DNA of 64,000 nucleotides, taken from Bacteroides uniformis. GTDB lineage: Bacteria; Bacteroidota; Bacteroidia; Bacteroidales; Bacteroidaceae. A program made the position numbers and the translations under genes. Positions within the stretch are counted from its first letter, which is position 1. Each line of letters starts with the position of its first letter. Below are positions 1 to 8,374 of the stretch, one piece after another. The stretch lies in NCBI RefSeq assembly GCF_025147485.1, contig NZ_CP102263.1, positions 3,671,501-3,735,500 on the forward strand, written 5' to 3'. The notes under the pieces are model-generated. The model did no database searches and was not told where the DNA came from. It saw only the letters and a list, made by a program, of their open reading frames with translations.

Positions 1-737
1 TTGTCTTTGGGAAGAATACCGTTCACCAGCTCAATCATCTCGTACATCTTGTCTACAGGCTCGCCCACAGCCAGACCACCAATGGCATTACCGTCAGCAC
101 CTTTAGAGGCAACAAACTCTGCTGACTGCTCGCGGAGGTCGCGATAGACGCACCCCTGCACAATGGGAAATAAGGATTGCTGATAACCGTATTTCGGTTC
201 TGTTTCGTTGAAACGCTTGATACAACGGTCCAGCCAGCGATGTGTCAATCCCAGTGATTTTTTGGCATATTCGTAGTCCGAATCCCCCGGAGGACATTCA
301 TCAAAGGCCATCATGATGTCTGCACCGATAGTCCGTTCTATATCCATCACCTTCTCCGGTGTAAAGATATGCTTGCTACCGTCGATGTGTGAACGGAATT
401 CCGCACCTTCTTCGCGCAACTTGCGGATACCGGACAACGAGAATACCTGGAAACCGCCGCTGTCTGTCAGCATAGGACGGTCAAAGCCGTTGAACTTATG
501 CAGTCCACCGGCTTTCTCTATCACTTCCAGTCCCGGACGCAGATAAAGATGATAGGTATTACCCAATATAATCTGCGCCTTTATATCCTCTTTCAGCTCA
601 GGCAGATGCACGCCTTTCACTGTTCCCACTGTACCTACCGGCATAAAGATAGGTGTCTCAATCTGCCCGTGGTCAGTAGTAATCAGTCCGGCACGTGCAT
701 TGGTCTTGCTGTCTGTATATTGTAACTCGAATGTCAT
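1..737 (-). CDS. tgt: Queuine tRNA-ribosyltransferase, 3' end outside the window
   Basis: The protein begins [19 protein letters not shown] at 737 and runs off the left edge after about 245 residues, so roughly the last third is missing. It exchanges guanine-34 for the queuosine precursor in tRNAs with GUN anticodons. Visible family motifs are the LTDSGGFQVFSL substrate-binding segment near residue 90, MAFDECPPG near residue 145, and IVQGC followed by AIGGLAVGEP; the Asp of LTDSGG is the usual general acid/base and the Asp of the later DRR..-type motif lies beyond the edge. Its ATG overlaps the TGA of lon (TCAT at 734-737 on the plus strand), so it is probably translated by coupling from lon. 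A bacterial Tgt is normally about 375 residues. Identification is secure from the motifs. Confidence 0.96.
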   Translation of the reverse strand, partial: MTFELQYTDSKTNARAGLITTDHGQIETPIFMPVGTVGTVKGVHLPELKEDIKAQIILGNTYHLYLRPGLEVIEKAGGLHKFNGFDRPMLTDSGGFQVFSLSGIRKLREEGAEFRSHIDGSKHIFTPEKVMDIERTIGADIMMAFDECPPGDSDYEYAKKSLGLTHRWLDRCIKRFNETEPKYGYQQSLFPIVQGCVYRDLREQSAEFVASKGADGNAIGGLAVGEPVDKMYEMIELVNGILPKD

Positions 738-3214
738 TCCTCTTTCTTTTCGGTCTTTTCTTTCTTTACGGACAAGTCGATGGCATCGGCTACTTTTTCA
801 TCAGTCAGCGCAATGGCAAACACTTCCTTAATATCTTTCACATAGTGGAAAGTCAGTCCTTTCAGATATATATCCTGTATCTCTTCTATATTCTTGCGGT
901 TCTCGTCGCTCAAGATAATCTCCTTGATACCGGCACGCTTGGCAGCCAGTATCTTCTCCTTGATGCCTCCTACCGGAAGTACCTTACCGCGAAGTGTTAT
1001 CTCTCCCGTCATGGCAAGATTGGCCTTCACCTTTTTCTGGGTGAGGGCAGAAGCGAGGGAGGTAGCCATCGTGATACCGGCAGACGGACCGTCTTTCGGA
1101 ATGGCGCCTTCGGGCACATGGACATGGATGTTCCAGTTATCAAAAATCTCTTCGTCAAGATTCAGCAGGGAGGCATGCGCCTTGATGTATTCCAATGCCA
1201 GCATGGCCGACTCTTTCATTACATCACCCAAATTGCCGGTCAATGTCAAACGTCCACCCTTGCCACGGCTCAGGCTGGTTTCCACGAAAAGTATTTCACC
1301 ACCTACGGCAGTCCACGCCAGACCGGTCACCACCCCTGCATACTCATTACCCTGATACTTGTCCCGGGTATATTCGGGTGCACCCAGGAATTCATACAAG
1401 TCTCCCGGTTTTATTTCGGTCTTCGCAAAATAACCGTCCGTAGCATATTGGCGTGCAGATTTACGGAGTATCTTTCCGATTTTCTTTTCCAGTTCGCGCA
1501 CGCCGCTCTCACGGGTATAATTCTCTATAATGGCTTCCAGTGTGTTCTTCGGAATCTTGATATCATTCTTTTTCATACCGTTTGCCTCCAATTCCTTCGG
1601 AACCAGATGGCGGCGGGCAATCTCAATCTTTTCTTCCGTGATATAGCCGCTTACCTCAATCAGCTCCATACGGTCCAGCAACGGTCCGGGGATGGTATTC
1701 AGATTATTGGCAGTAGCGATGAACATCACTTTAGACAAATCATAGTCCACATCCAGAAAGTTATCATGGAATGTAGTGTTCTGTTCCGGGTCGAGCACTT
1801 CGAGGAGGGCAGAGGAGGGGTCTCCCTGGCGGTCAGCACTCACCTTGTCTATTTCATCCAGAATAAATACCGGATTGGAGGAGCCTGCCTTTATCAGATT
1901 CTTGATAATCCGTCCCGGCATGGCACCGATATAGGTTTTACGATGACCGCGAATCTCAGCTTCATCATGCACGCCTCCCAGCGACATACGGATATACTTA
2001 CGCTTCAAAGCGGCAGCAATGGAACGCCCCAAAGAGGTTTTTCCCACACCTGGAGGGCCATACAGACAGATGATGGGGGACTTCATATCGCCCTTCAGCT
2101 TTAATACAGCAAGATGTTCCAGAATGCGTTCCTTCACCTTCTCCAAACCATAATGGTCTTTGTTCAGTGTCTTTTCTGCATTGACAAGGCTCAGATTATC
2201 CGTCGTATAAATGCCCCACGGTAAACTAAGCATCGTCTGCAGATAGTTCAGCTGCACGCTATAGTCGGGAGACTGGGGATGGGTACGTTCCAACTTATCC
2301 ACCTCTTTCAGGAACGTAGCCTTCACCTCATCATTCCATTTGATGGTCTCCGCCTTCTTACGCATCTCCTCTATTTCCTGCTCTTGACCGCCGCCACCCA
2401 GCTCATCCTGAATGGTTTTAATCTGCTGCTGCAGGAAATACTCACGCTGCTGCTGGTCTATATCCTCACGTGCACGCATCTGGATAGACTCTTTGATTTC
2501 GGCAAGCTGCACTTCACGATTCAGAATCTCAAGCAGGCGGTAGGTACGCGCCCGCAAAGAGTCGATACGGAGCAGTTCTATCTTTTCGTCTTTCTTGAGT
2601 GGCAGGTTCGTACAGATAAAGTCTACCAAAAACATTGGATTGGTAATGTTCTTGATGGCAAATGCCGAATCCTGCGGAAACATATCGGATGACTTGATGT
2701 AGCGTACTGTCAAGTCTTTACACGCCTCTACCAATGCATGGAATTCCTTGTCATTCTTCTCCGGAAGTTCTTCATTCAGCGTAGCTATCCGTCCCTTCAG
2801 ATAAGGAGTCGTATCCGTAATCTCCTTCAGTTCCATACGTTTGGAGCCTTGCAGAATGACTGTAGTTGTCTGGTCTGGCATTTCAAGCACACGTACTATC
2901 TTGGCAACTGTACCGATGGTATGTAAATCCTCAAACAGAGGTGTCTCTGTTTCAGCCACCTTTTGGCATACAACAGCTATATAAGAATTTTTCTTTTCTG
3001 CTTCACGCACCAATTTGAGGGAAGATTTTCTTCCTACAGATACCGGCATAAACACCCCAGGGAACAATACCATATTTCGGAGAGGCAATATCGGTAAAAC
3101 CTCTTCTACCTCAATGTCCATCAATTGTTCTTCATTCCCCTCAAAATCAGCAATTACAGAGAAAGCGTTTCCGCTTCTATCTTCGACATCACTCAGGTAA
3201 TTTCTTTTCTTCAT
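734..3214 (-). CDS. lon: ATP-dependent protease Lon (endopeptidase La)
   Basis: Full-length 826-residue LonA protease of the cytosol, which unfolds and degrades damaged and short-lived proteins. In order it has an N-terminal substrate-binding domain starting near [15 protein letters not shown] (about residue 40), a coiled region ([12 protein letters not shown] near 255), the AAA+ module with Walker A GPPGVGKT at residues 386-393 and Walker [10 protein letters not shown], and the C-terminal Ser-Lys peptidase. The catalytic serine is S711 in PKDGPSAG and the lysine is K754 in GGIKEKIL. The tail is charged ([12 protein letters not shown]), which is common in Bacteroidetes. It is transcribed ahead of tgt with a 4-bp overlap. 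A TAnnTTTG -7 box lies 49 bp upstream. Start chosen at the ATG 3212-3214; nothing upstream looks conserved. Confidence 0.97.
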   Translation of the reverse strand: MKKRNYLSDVEDRSGNAFSVIADFEGNEEQLMDIEVEEVLPILPLRNMVLFPGVFMPVSVGRKSSLKLVREAEKKNSYIAVVCQKVAETETPLFEDLHTIGTVAKIVRVLEMPDQTTTVILQGSKRMELKEITDTTPYLKGRIATLNEELPEKNDKEFHALVEACKDLTVRYIKSSDMFPQDSAFAIKNITNPMFLVDFICTNLPLKKDEKIELLRIDSLRARTYRLLEILNREVQLAEIKESIQMRAREDIDQQQREYFLQQQIKTIQDELGGGGQEQEIEEMRKKAETIKWNDEVKATFLKEVDKLERTHPQSPDYSVQLNYLQTMLSLPWGIYTTDNLSLVNAEKTLNKDHYGLEKVKERILEHLAVLKLKGDMKSPIICLYGPPGVGKTSLGRSIAAALKRKYIRMSLGGVHDEAEIRGHRKTYIGAMPGRIIKNLIKAGSSNPVFILDEIDKVSADRQGDPSSALLEVLDPEQNTTFHDNFLDVDYDLSKVMFIATANNLNTIPGPLLDRMELIEVSGYITEEKIEIARRHLVPKELEANGMKKNDIKIPKNTLEAIIENYTRESGVRELEKKIGKILRKSARQYATDGYFAKTEIKPGDLYEFLGAPEYTRDKYQGNEYAGVVTGLAWTAVGGEILFVETSLSRGKGGRLTLTGNLGDVMKESAMLALEYIKAHASLLNLDEEIFDNWNIHVHVPEGAIPKDGPSAGITMATSLASALTQKKVKANLAMTGEITLRGKVLPVGGIKEKILAAKRAGIKEIILSDENRKNIEEIQDIYLKGLTFHYVKDIKEVFAIALTDEKVADAIDLSVKKEKTEKKEE

Positions 3215-3262
3215 TTCTTTCTTTTTAGTTTATGTCATATTGGCAGGCCAATAAAGCGCCTG

Positions 3263-3270
3263 CAAAGTTA
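3263..3270 (-). promoter_or_regulatory. Probable lon-tgt promoter (-7 element)
   Basis: CAAAGTTA on the plus strand is TAACTTTG on the coding strand, matching the Bacteroides primary-sigma -7 consensus TAnnTTTG. It predicts a leader of about 40 bases before lon. The -33 region is weak. Confidence 0.55.
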
Positions 3271-3355
3271 AGCTATTTCTTCATAAATAAACGTTCTTCA
3301 CCCTTTAAAAAGACAAAAACAGTGCCAATTTTATGACAAATATGCAGGCTTTGAT

Positions 3356-3363
3356 TATTTTTG
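3356..3363 (+). promoter_or_regulatory. Probable trmN6 promoter (-7 element)
   Basis: TATTTTTG fits TAnnTTTG and sits 22 bp before the trmN6 ATG, implying a very short leader. Confidence 0.5.
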
Positions 3364-3385
3364 AGCCCAATTAAAGAAGATAAAC

Positions 3386-4093
3386 ATGCCAAAATCATCT
3401 TTTAAGTTTAAACAATTTACCATATTTCATGATAAATGCGCCATGAAGGTCGGCACAGATGGTGTACTACTTGGGGCATGGGCCCCGGCAGACAAAGCAA
3501 AGCGTATACTGGACGTTGGAACCGGTACCGGATTAATAGCCTTACAGTTAGCGCAAAGGAATCCGCATGCCCGGATTACTGCAATCGAGATAGATGCGGC
3601 TGCAGCCGGACAAGCCACAGAAAATGTATCTCACTCTCCATGGGCCGATAGAGTAGAGGTCATATGTCATGATTTCCGAGATTATCAGCCGGAAAACAGA
3701 TTTGACCTCATCGTTTCCAATCCTCCCTATTTTATAGATGCGTTGAAATGTCCTGACGAACAAAGGTGCACAGCACGGCATGCGGGCAATTTGAATTACG
3801 ATTTACTGTTTCATCGTTCGGCATCTTTGCTTGAAGAGCAAGGAGTCGTAAGCATCATTATTCCAGCGGAAGCTGAAAAAACGGTTGTGGATACAGCTTG
3901 GAACCATAAGTTGTTTCCATTGCATCGTGTGCAAGTCTTCACCAAGCCCGGAAAACCGTGCAGACGGGTATTGCTGAACTTTGGTTTTGAAGCAAAAGAG
4001 TGTAGAGAAGAGAAACTCTGTATTGAGGTGAATCACAATGAGTTTACCCCTGAATATGTAGCTTTAACGAAGGATTTCTATCTGAAAATGTAA
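3386..4093 (+). CDS. trmN6: tRNA1(Val) (adenine(37)-N6)-methyltransferase
   Basis: A 235-residue Rossmann-fold SAM methyltransferase of the YfiC/TrmN6 family, which methylates A37 of tRNA1(Val) in E. coli. The SAM-binding motif I is ILDVGTGTGLIALQLAQ (about residues 40-56), and the N6-adenine methylase signature NPPYF is at residues 112-116. The conserved opening FKFKQFTIFHDKCAMKVGTDGVLLGAW is typical of the family. It is monocistronic, divergent from lon, and is followed by a tRNA-Pro gene rather than a valine tRNA, so the neighbour is not an obvious substrate. Alternative labels in databases are YfiC or generic methyltransferase. The family is certain; the exact target tRNA in Bacteroides is inferred. 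Confidence 0.9.
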   Translation: MPKSSFKFKQFTIFHDKCAMKVGTDGVLLGAWAPADKAKRILDVGTGTGLIALQLAQRNPHARITAIEIDAAAAGQATENVSHSPWADRVEVICHDFRDYQPENRFDLIVSNPPYFIDALKCPDEQRCTARHAGNLNYDLLFHRSASLLEEQGVVSIIIPAEAEKTVVDTAWNHKLFPLHRVQVFTKPGKPCRRVLLNFGFEAKECREEKLCIEVNHNEFTPEYVALTKDFYLKM

Positions 4094-4121
4094 TTTTAAT
4101 TGCATAAAACTTGCCTAAATG

Positions 4122-4153
4122 TTTGGTTGGTATCAGAATTGTTTTTACCTTTG
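4122..4153 (+). promoter_or_regulatory. tRNA-Pro promoter
   Basis: TTTG at 4122-4125 and TACCTTTG at 4146-4153 are separated by 20 bp, an almost ideal Bacteroides -33/-7 pair. The mature tRNA begins 26 bp after the -7 box. Confidence 0.75.
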
Positions 4154-4179
4154 CAATCGCTTTTCAGAAGTAAAGTATT

Positions 4180-4254
4180 CGGGGTGTAGCGCAGTCCGGT
4201 TAGCGCACCTGCTTTGGGAGCAGGGGGTCGTGGGTTCGAATCCCGCTACCCCGA
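4180..4254 (+). tRNA. tRNA-Pro (anticodon TGG)
   Basis: The cloverleaf folds with acceptor CGGGGTG pairing TACCCCG, a D arm with GTCCGGTTAGC, anticodon stem CTGCT/AGCAG around loop TTTGGGA (anticodon TGG), and T arm GTGGGTTCGAATCCCGC. The discriminator is A4254 and CCA is not encoded. The strong upstream promoter and downstream hairpin make it a single-gene unit. An integrase fragment begins about 110 bp downstream, so this tRNA is the likely attachment site of a former integrative element. Confidence 0.96.
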
Positions 4255-4266
4255 CGGATGAGAGTC

Positions 4267-4300
4267 AAGGAGTTACGGTAAAATGTAGCTCCTTTTTTTT
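4267..4300 (+). terminator. Terminator after tRNA-Pro
   Basis: AAGGAGTTAC pairs with GTAGCTCCTT (one G-U) around an 8-base loop and runs into eight T residues. Confidence 0.8.
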
Positions 4301-4315
4301 ATTCTCCGAATGGGG

Positions 4316-4362
4316 CGGTTTACCTTTGGTTTAACCGAGTGAGTTAAACCGAGAGTTAAACC
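4316..4362 (+). promoter_or_regulatory. Integrase promoter with GGTTTAAC inverted repeats
   Basis: TACCTTTG at 4321-4328 is a -7 match. It is overlapped and followed by GGTTTAAC (4328-4335), GTTAAACC (4343-4350) and GTTAAACC (4355-4362), an 8-bp perfect inverted repeat plus a third direct copy. Placed between the promoter and the start of a recombinase gene, these look like an autorepressor operator or integrase arm sites. The function is inferred from position. Confidence 0.5.
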
Positions 4363-4366
4363 AAAA

Positions 4367-4561
4367 ATGAACATGGATGCTACAATTTCAGTGGTTTGTT
4401 ACAAATCCAAGACCCTATCTAATGGCGAACACCCTCTAATGCTTCGTATCAGTAAAGACGGAAAGAAGAAATATCAGAGTTTGGGAATATCTGTAAATCC
4501 CAAGTTTTGGGACTTTCAGAAAAATAAACCGAAACCTAAATGTCTGGAAAATCCAGTGTAA
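4367..4561 (+). pseudogene. Tyrosine recombinase/integrase, N-terminal fragment cut by an IS
   Basis: Only the SAM-like arm-binding N-terminus remains: about 59 native residues (MNMDATISVVCYKSKTLSNG, then HPLMLRISKDGKKKYQSLGI and NPKFWDFQKNKPKPKC), followed by LENPV and a stop that come from the insertion sequence end. Bacteroides integrases of this type are about 400 residues and open the same way, with an N-terminal KSKT..G..PLMLRI.. segment and NPK.WDF. The catalytic R-H-R-Y domain is absent here and is not found on the other side of the IS, so it was deleted rather than merely split. Adjacent to tRNA-Pro, it is the remnant of an element that integrated at the tRNA. The class is well supported by the pattern; the specific element is unknown. 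Confidence 0.75.
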
Positions 4562-4595
4562 GCTGCCCCCTAAAACCAAGCGATTCTGCCCCCTT
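4545..4595 (+). repeat. Left terminal inverted repeat of the IS21-family element
   Basis: Fifty-one bases identical to the reverse complement of 7129-7179, checked base by base. The repeat encodes the last five codons and stop of the interrupted integrase. Confidence 0.93.
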
Positions 4596-4655
4596 AAAAC
4601 ATTCAACAATGCCCCCTTAAAAAGTCTTGACCGATGGGGTTATTATTATTTTAGT

Positions 4656-5438
4656 TTATTTCCCTCTGTATGCAGCCATTTTACGGACACTTTCTCCTGT
4701 CAGCTCAATCCGGTGCGCCGTATGTATAATACGATCCATAATGGCATCTGCTACTGTAGGGTCTCCGATTGCATCATACCAATTGTCCGTTGGCAGTTGC
4801 GAGGTGATGATGATGGACTTGCGCCCATGTCGGTCCTCTATTATATCGAGCAGGATGGGTCGTTCCTTGGCATCAAGGTTCACAAGGAAGAGGTCATCCA
4901 ATATGAGCAGCGTGCTCCGTTCGATTCTCTTGAGTTCCGATTCCAGTGTGCCTTTTACTTTTGCCACCTTAAGCGTACCCATAAGTTTCGGAGCATTCGC
5001 ATAATATGTCCGTATGCCCTTCTTGCAGGCTTCATACCCCATTGCTGTGGCAAGGAAGCTCTTCCCGGTACCGGATGACCCTGTGATGAAGAGGTTCTGT
5101 CCCTTGCGGATGAACTCCAGCGATGCAAGCCGCTCCATCTGATTGCGGTCAAGGCCACGCGGGATTGCATAGTCTATCTGCTCGAGGCAGGCCTTGTAGC
5201 GGAACGCCGCCCCGCGTATAAGGCGTTGGATGGCTGCATTGGCACGGTAGTCCCATTCCCTGGCAAGTAACATGTGCAGGAAAGAGTCGATTGTCATTGT
5301 TTCTGCCATAGTGGAGGTTAGGCTTTCAGTGAAGGCGGCGGCCATGCCGTGCAGCTTCATACGGTTCATCAGTTCGATTGTCAACGTGTTGCGGTCTTTT
5401 TCGACAGCTATCGGTGCGGTAAGATTATTTGTTTCCAT
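4656..5438 (-). CDS. istB: IS21-family helper ATPase IstB
   Basis: A 260-residue DnaA/DnaC-like AAA+ ATPase that forms the target-selection oligomer for the IstA transposase. Walker A is GSSGTGKS (near residue 120), Walker B is LLILDDLFL, and sensor-like ITSQLPTDNWYDAIGDPTVADAIMDR follows, all characteristic of IstB. The start METNNLTAPIAVEKDR overlaps the end of istA by 14 bp, which indicates translational coupling. Length is normal for the family (about 250-265), and no frameshift is seen. GC content is higher than in the flanking DNA, consistent with mobile origin. Confidence 0.95.
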   Translation of the reverse strand: METNNLTAPIAVEKDRNTLTIELMNRMKLHGMAAAFTESLTSTMAETMTIDSFLHMLLAREWDYRANAAIQRLIRGAAFRYKACLEQIDYAIPRGLDRNQMERLASLEFIRKGQNLFITGSSGTGKSFLATAMGYEACKKGIRTYYANAPKLMGTLKVAKVKGTLESELKRIERSTLLILDDLFLVNLDAKERPILLDIIEDRHGRKSIIITSQLPTDNWYDAIGDPTVADAIMDRIIHTAHRIELTGESVRKMAAYRGK

Positions 5439-7005
5439 TGTTGTCTCTATTTAAATGTTTTAATTGTGCGAAGTAGGCTGCTCCGCGGATGTTTTTGTGG
5501 ATAGATGTTACGGGGACCTCATCGTCAATGTCGTCTTTTGACAGGAAGTCTGCATCATCCCCGCGTTCAAGGATCCGCCTTATCTCCTGATATCCGTATA
5601 GGCGCAGTTGCGTGGCGCATGCGCTTGCCGCCACCAACCGTTCCAGCCCGAAGGTCTTCTCCAACGCCATGATGCCTCTGCATGAACGGAACGCCGCGGG
5701 AGGATACTTCTTGAGTTCCGCCACCTTGCGCAGATACAGCAGCAGGACGTTATCTGTCTGGCCGGCCCGTTCGTAAATCTGTTCCAGATCCTTTTCATAA
5801 CTTCCATGACGTCCGGGCAGTCCGTGGGCATCCTTGGTCGTATAGGAGTATGGCGTGTCATCGCGCTGGTGTGTGGTCACCAGACGCAGGCCATGATATA
5901 TTTCCAGCGTGTCCGCATCATAGACAATCTCGACACGTTTGCCTATATACTCTTTCGGTACGCTGTAATGGTGAAGCCTGAAGGTGACATAGCCGTTACG
6001 CATTACTGTTGCGGAGCGTCGCTCTTTCATCTGATGGCGTATGGCGGGAAGCGGGCGGAGGCAGTCGGACTCAATCTGCTCGAACTGTTCCCGTCTGGAC
6101 TGGGGACGCCCGCTCATCCTGCGTCCGTTGAAGGCCGAGAGCGATTCGGATATGGCCGCATTCAGAGACTCCAGCGAGTGGAATACAAGACCCTCGATGT
6201 CAGCGTAGACGGATCGGTAAAGTAGCTTCACGGCATTCTCCACCAAGGCCTTGTCCTTTGGATGACGTACCCGTGTGGGGTATACGGTACATCCGTAGTG
6301 TTCGGCAAATGCCGCAAACTCCTCGTTGATTACCGGCTCGTTACGGTCGCTGCGGGTTACCGCCGATTTGAGGTTGTCTGGTACGATCGCCATCGGAACC
6401 CCGCCGTAAAAATGAAGCGCGTTCTCACACGCCTTAATCAAGTCCTGTCTTGACTGGGACCAGACCGCCTCACAATAGGTATAGTGGCTGCACGGAAGTA
6501 TGGCCACGAACACTTCAACGCTGCGACATTCACCGCTTTCACTGTCAACGACTTCCAGTTTGTCACCGGCGAAGTCGATATACATCTGGTCTCCGGCATA
6601 ATGCTCGACATGGCCTACGACATGTGTCACCATACGGTAACGCATGAGATAGTTGCCGAAACTGGCATGTCTGTATCCGTCAGGATGGGTCTCGCGGTAC
6701 TCTTCGTACAGGGTTTTCACTGTTACGCCTCGGCGGCTAAGCCGGGCAGCATACTCAGGAAGGAGTGCCTCAAGCTCAAGCTGGCGTTGTGACGGTTCCC
6801 TGTTACGGCCAACACCTTCAGAGAACATTTCCTGGATGCGAGCGGAAGGCATGGCGGCCAACTCCTTTATCGGTATACCACACTCTTGAAACAGGCGCAC
6901 ATATCTGCGCACCGTGTTGCGGGAAAGCTCAAAGCTCCTGCTTATCTGCTTTATCCCCATCCCCAATGCGTAACATTGGAGGATGTTTGCTATCTTTGTT
7001 GTCAT
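5425..7005 (-). CDS. istA: IS21-family transposase IstA
   Basis: A 526-residue DDE transposase. The N-terminal HTH is MTTKIANILQCYALGMGIKQ then ISRSFELSRNTVRRYVRLF (residues 1-40). The catalytic triad is in YIDFAGDKLEVV (first Asp), IVPDNLKSAV (second Asp) and HPKDKALVENAVK (Glu). A C-terminal beta-barrel segment with the HHYSVPKEYIGKRVEIVYD pattern follows. It is the upstream gene of the istA-istB pair and lies about 125 bp inside the right inverted repeat. Full length for the family; the gene appears intact. Confidence 0.95.
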   Translation of the reverse strand: MTTKIANILQCYALGMGIKQISRSFELSRNTVRRYVRLFQECGIPIKELAAMPSARIQEMFSEGVGRNREPSQRQLELEALLPEYAARLSRRGVTVKTLYEEYRETHPDGYRHASFGNYLMRYRMVTHVVGHVEHYAGDQMYIDFAGDKLEVVDSESGECRSVEVFVAILPCSHYTYCEAVWSQSRQDLIKACENALHFYGGVPMAIVPDNLKSAVTRSDRNEPVINEEFAAFAEHYGCTVYPTRVRHPKDKALVENAVKLLYRSVYADIEGLVFHSLESLNAAISESLSAFNGRRMSGRPQSRREQFEQIESDCLRPLPAIRHQMKERRSATVMRNGYVTFRLHHYSVPKEYIGKRVEIVYDADTLEIYHGLRLVTTHQRDDTPYSYTTKDAHGLPGRHGSYEKDLEQIYERAGQTDNVLLLYLRKVAELKKYPPAAFRSCRGIMALEKTFGLERLVAASACATQLRLYGYQEIRRILERGDDADFLSKDDIDDEVPVTSIHKNIRGAAYFAQLKHLNRDNNGNK

Positions 7006-7128
7006 AGTAGAAATGATTTTATCCCACCGGTCAAGACGGGAATCAAATCTACGAAAAATCCCCTGCCGGGCATTGCCAAGCAGGGGTATTTTTATATTGG
7101 AATCAAGGGGGTAGGATTATTTTAGCAC

Positions 7129-7179
7129 AAGGGGGCAGAATCGCTTGGTTTTAGGGGGCAGCTTACACTGGATTTTCCA
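7129..7179 (-). repeat. Right terminal inverted repeat of the IS21-family element
   Basis: Perfect 51-bp partner of 4545-4595. The open reading frame of the downstream hypothetical gene enters this repeat without a stop, so the repeat may supply an artificial TTG start at 7145. Confidence 0.93.
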
Positions 7180-8374
7180 ACATAAACATTTACTCTATCA
7201 CCTGACCAACCACACCCAAGATTCACTTCCTCCGGAAGAAATACAACTGATTATAAATGAGGAAATAATGAAAAGCCTGGATGCGCCAAAGGATGTATTG
7301 AAGCAAATGCTTATCCAGCGATACTATGCCGGAAGAGCACAAGACAACGTTCCGCAGCCTTTTCCCATTTATACATCGGAAGGGTGGAAAATTAAAGAAA
7401 GCACTATTCTGGAATATGTGTATTGTCTGCTGGACGTGGGCGTATATGATGGAGGAATTATCTTCTGTTGCATGAAGGCATTGCTCCGTCAGAATGATAA
7501 GGAAAACGCCCAACGGCTGCAAGAGCAAGCAATCAATAAAAAGGTTTTTATCAATTACGATTCATATTGTATGTTGAAAAAGTTAGGAGCCGTCATTCCC
7601 AAACCCTACCTATTTGTCGAACATTATCCAATTATGAAGGACATATGCTATCAAATGCGGGAACGCGGCATGACCTTCGAAGAAGCCGAAAGCCGTATAA
7701 AAGAGATGGAAGATGATTTACATATTTCCATTGCACGCACACAAATCTACTGGAACAATGTCATCAGCCGCATGGCCAACAACAGAACAAACAAAAAACT
7801 GGTGCTTCAGAATACTCTGAAATTCATCGATGAACACCATGTGCCGATGAGTCCGGAAATATATTACTCCCTTTTACACACAATCACTTCCATTGAAGAC
7901 TATACAAAAGTCAAAGGTTTATATAAAGGCGAATTGAATATAGGACATATCTTCGTACTTCTAAAGAAGATTCCAGAATTTGCCAAATATAGAATTGCCG
8001 AATGGGCATTTGTCGCCTGCTTGCGTCAGGAGTTTGATGAATGGTATGACATTCTATGTTCCATCAGTGAGAAAGAGCAGGAGAAAAGAATTAAAATCAT
8101 GTTACAGTCCGAGCGCTACAAGCAACTGCAAGTCATCACCCCCAAAGGGTATCTTAACCAGACTTTCTTGTTCTGGTGGACTATCCGCTACGCCGTCTCA
8201 GAGACTGAAGAGCAACGGAAGGCAGAATTGGATACCCTTGTCACAATGATACCCAACCCCTTTGTACCTCAGTATCCGAAAATGATAGAGAAGTTCTTTA
8301 TACCTTATCCGCAAGACTTGCTTGAAATCATTCGAGAATATATAGGCCGGATTATTTCATCCGAGCCGCAATAG
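7145..8374 (+). CDS. Hypothetical protein, 5' end replaced by the IS (truncated)
   Basis: I do not recognise this protein. The frame is open from inside the IS terminal repeat (TTG 7145) to TAG 8374, 409 codons, but the first 12 codons are IS sequence. The first in-frame ATG is 7268, after clearly coding-like sequence, so the original N-terminus has been lost at 7179/7180. The remainder is soluble and rich in aromatic residues (QRYYAGRAQ, WKIKESTILEYVYCLLDVGVYDGG, MKDICYQMRERGMTFEEAE, NQTFLFWWTIRYAVSETEEQ) and looks alpha-helical. It has no signal peptide, membrane span or motif that I can assign. It converges with the next gene, overlapping it by 23 bp. It may be cargo of the lost integrative element or a core gene reached by the deletion. 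Confidence 0.6.
   Translation: MVLGGSLHWIFQHKHLLYHLTNHTQDSLPPEEIQLIINEEIMKSLDAPKDVLKQMLIQRYYAGRAQDNVPQPFPIYTSEGWKIKESTILEYVYCLLDVGVYDGGIIFCCMKALLRQNDKENAQRLQEQAINKKVFINYDSYCMLKKLGAVIPKPYLFVEHYPIMKDICYQMRERGMTFEEAESRIKEMEDDLHISIARTQIYWNNVISRMANNRTNKKLVLQNTLKFIDEHHVPMSPEIYYSLLHTITSIEDYTKVKGLYKGELNIGHIFVLLKKIPEFAKYRIAEWAFVACLRQEFDEWYDILCSISEKEQEKRIKIMLQSERYKQLQVITPKGYLNQTFLFWWTIRYAVSETEEQRKAELDTLVTMIPNPFVPQYPKMIEKFFIPYPQDLLEIIREYIGRIISSEPQ

Larger units (their letters stand above)
4545..7179 (-). mobile_element. IS21-family insertion sequence, 2635 bp
   Basis: Two overlapping genes, istA and istB, on the minus strand are flanked by perfect 51-bp terminal inverted repeats (4545-4595 and 7129-7179). 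The ends read TGGAAAATCC... and ...GGATTTTCCA, that is TG...CA as in IS21. Further copies of the CCCCCTT word lie just inside (around 4610 and 7106), the usual multiple subterminal transposase sites. Flanks are CTAAATGTC on the left and ACATAAACA on the right, with no 4-8 bp target duplication. Both genes are intact, so the element is probably competent. The missing duplication suggests that a deletion or other rearrangement followed insertion. Confidence 0.92.

Noticed and set aside
695..2104. 469-codon plus-strand open frame
   Set aside because: It lies wholly opposite lon, whose motifs are intact; the frame has no recognisable protein features.
4545..7179. A 12-bp target duplication formed by TGGAAAATCCAG and CTGGATTTTCCA
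   Set aside because: The two are inverted, not direct, and extend the terminal repeats perfectly to TG...CA, so they belong to the IS ends.
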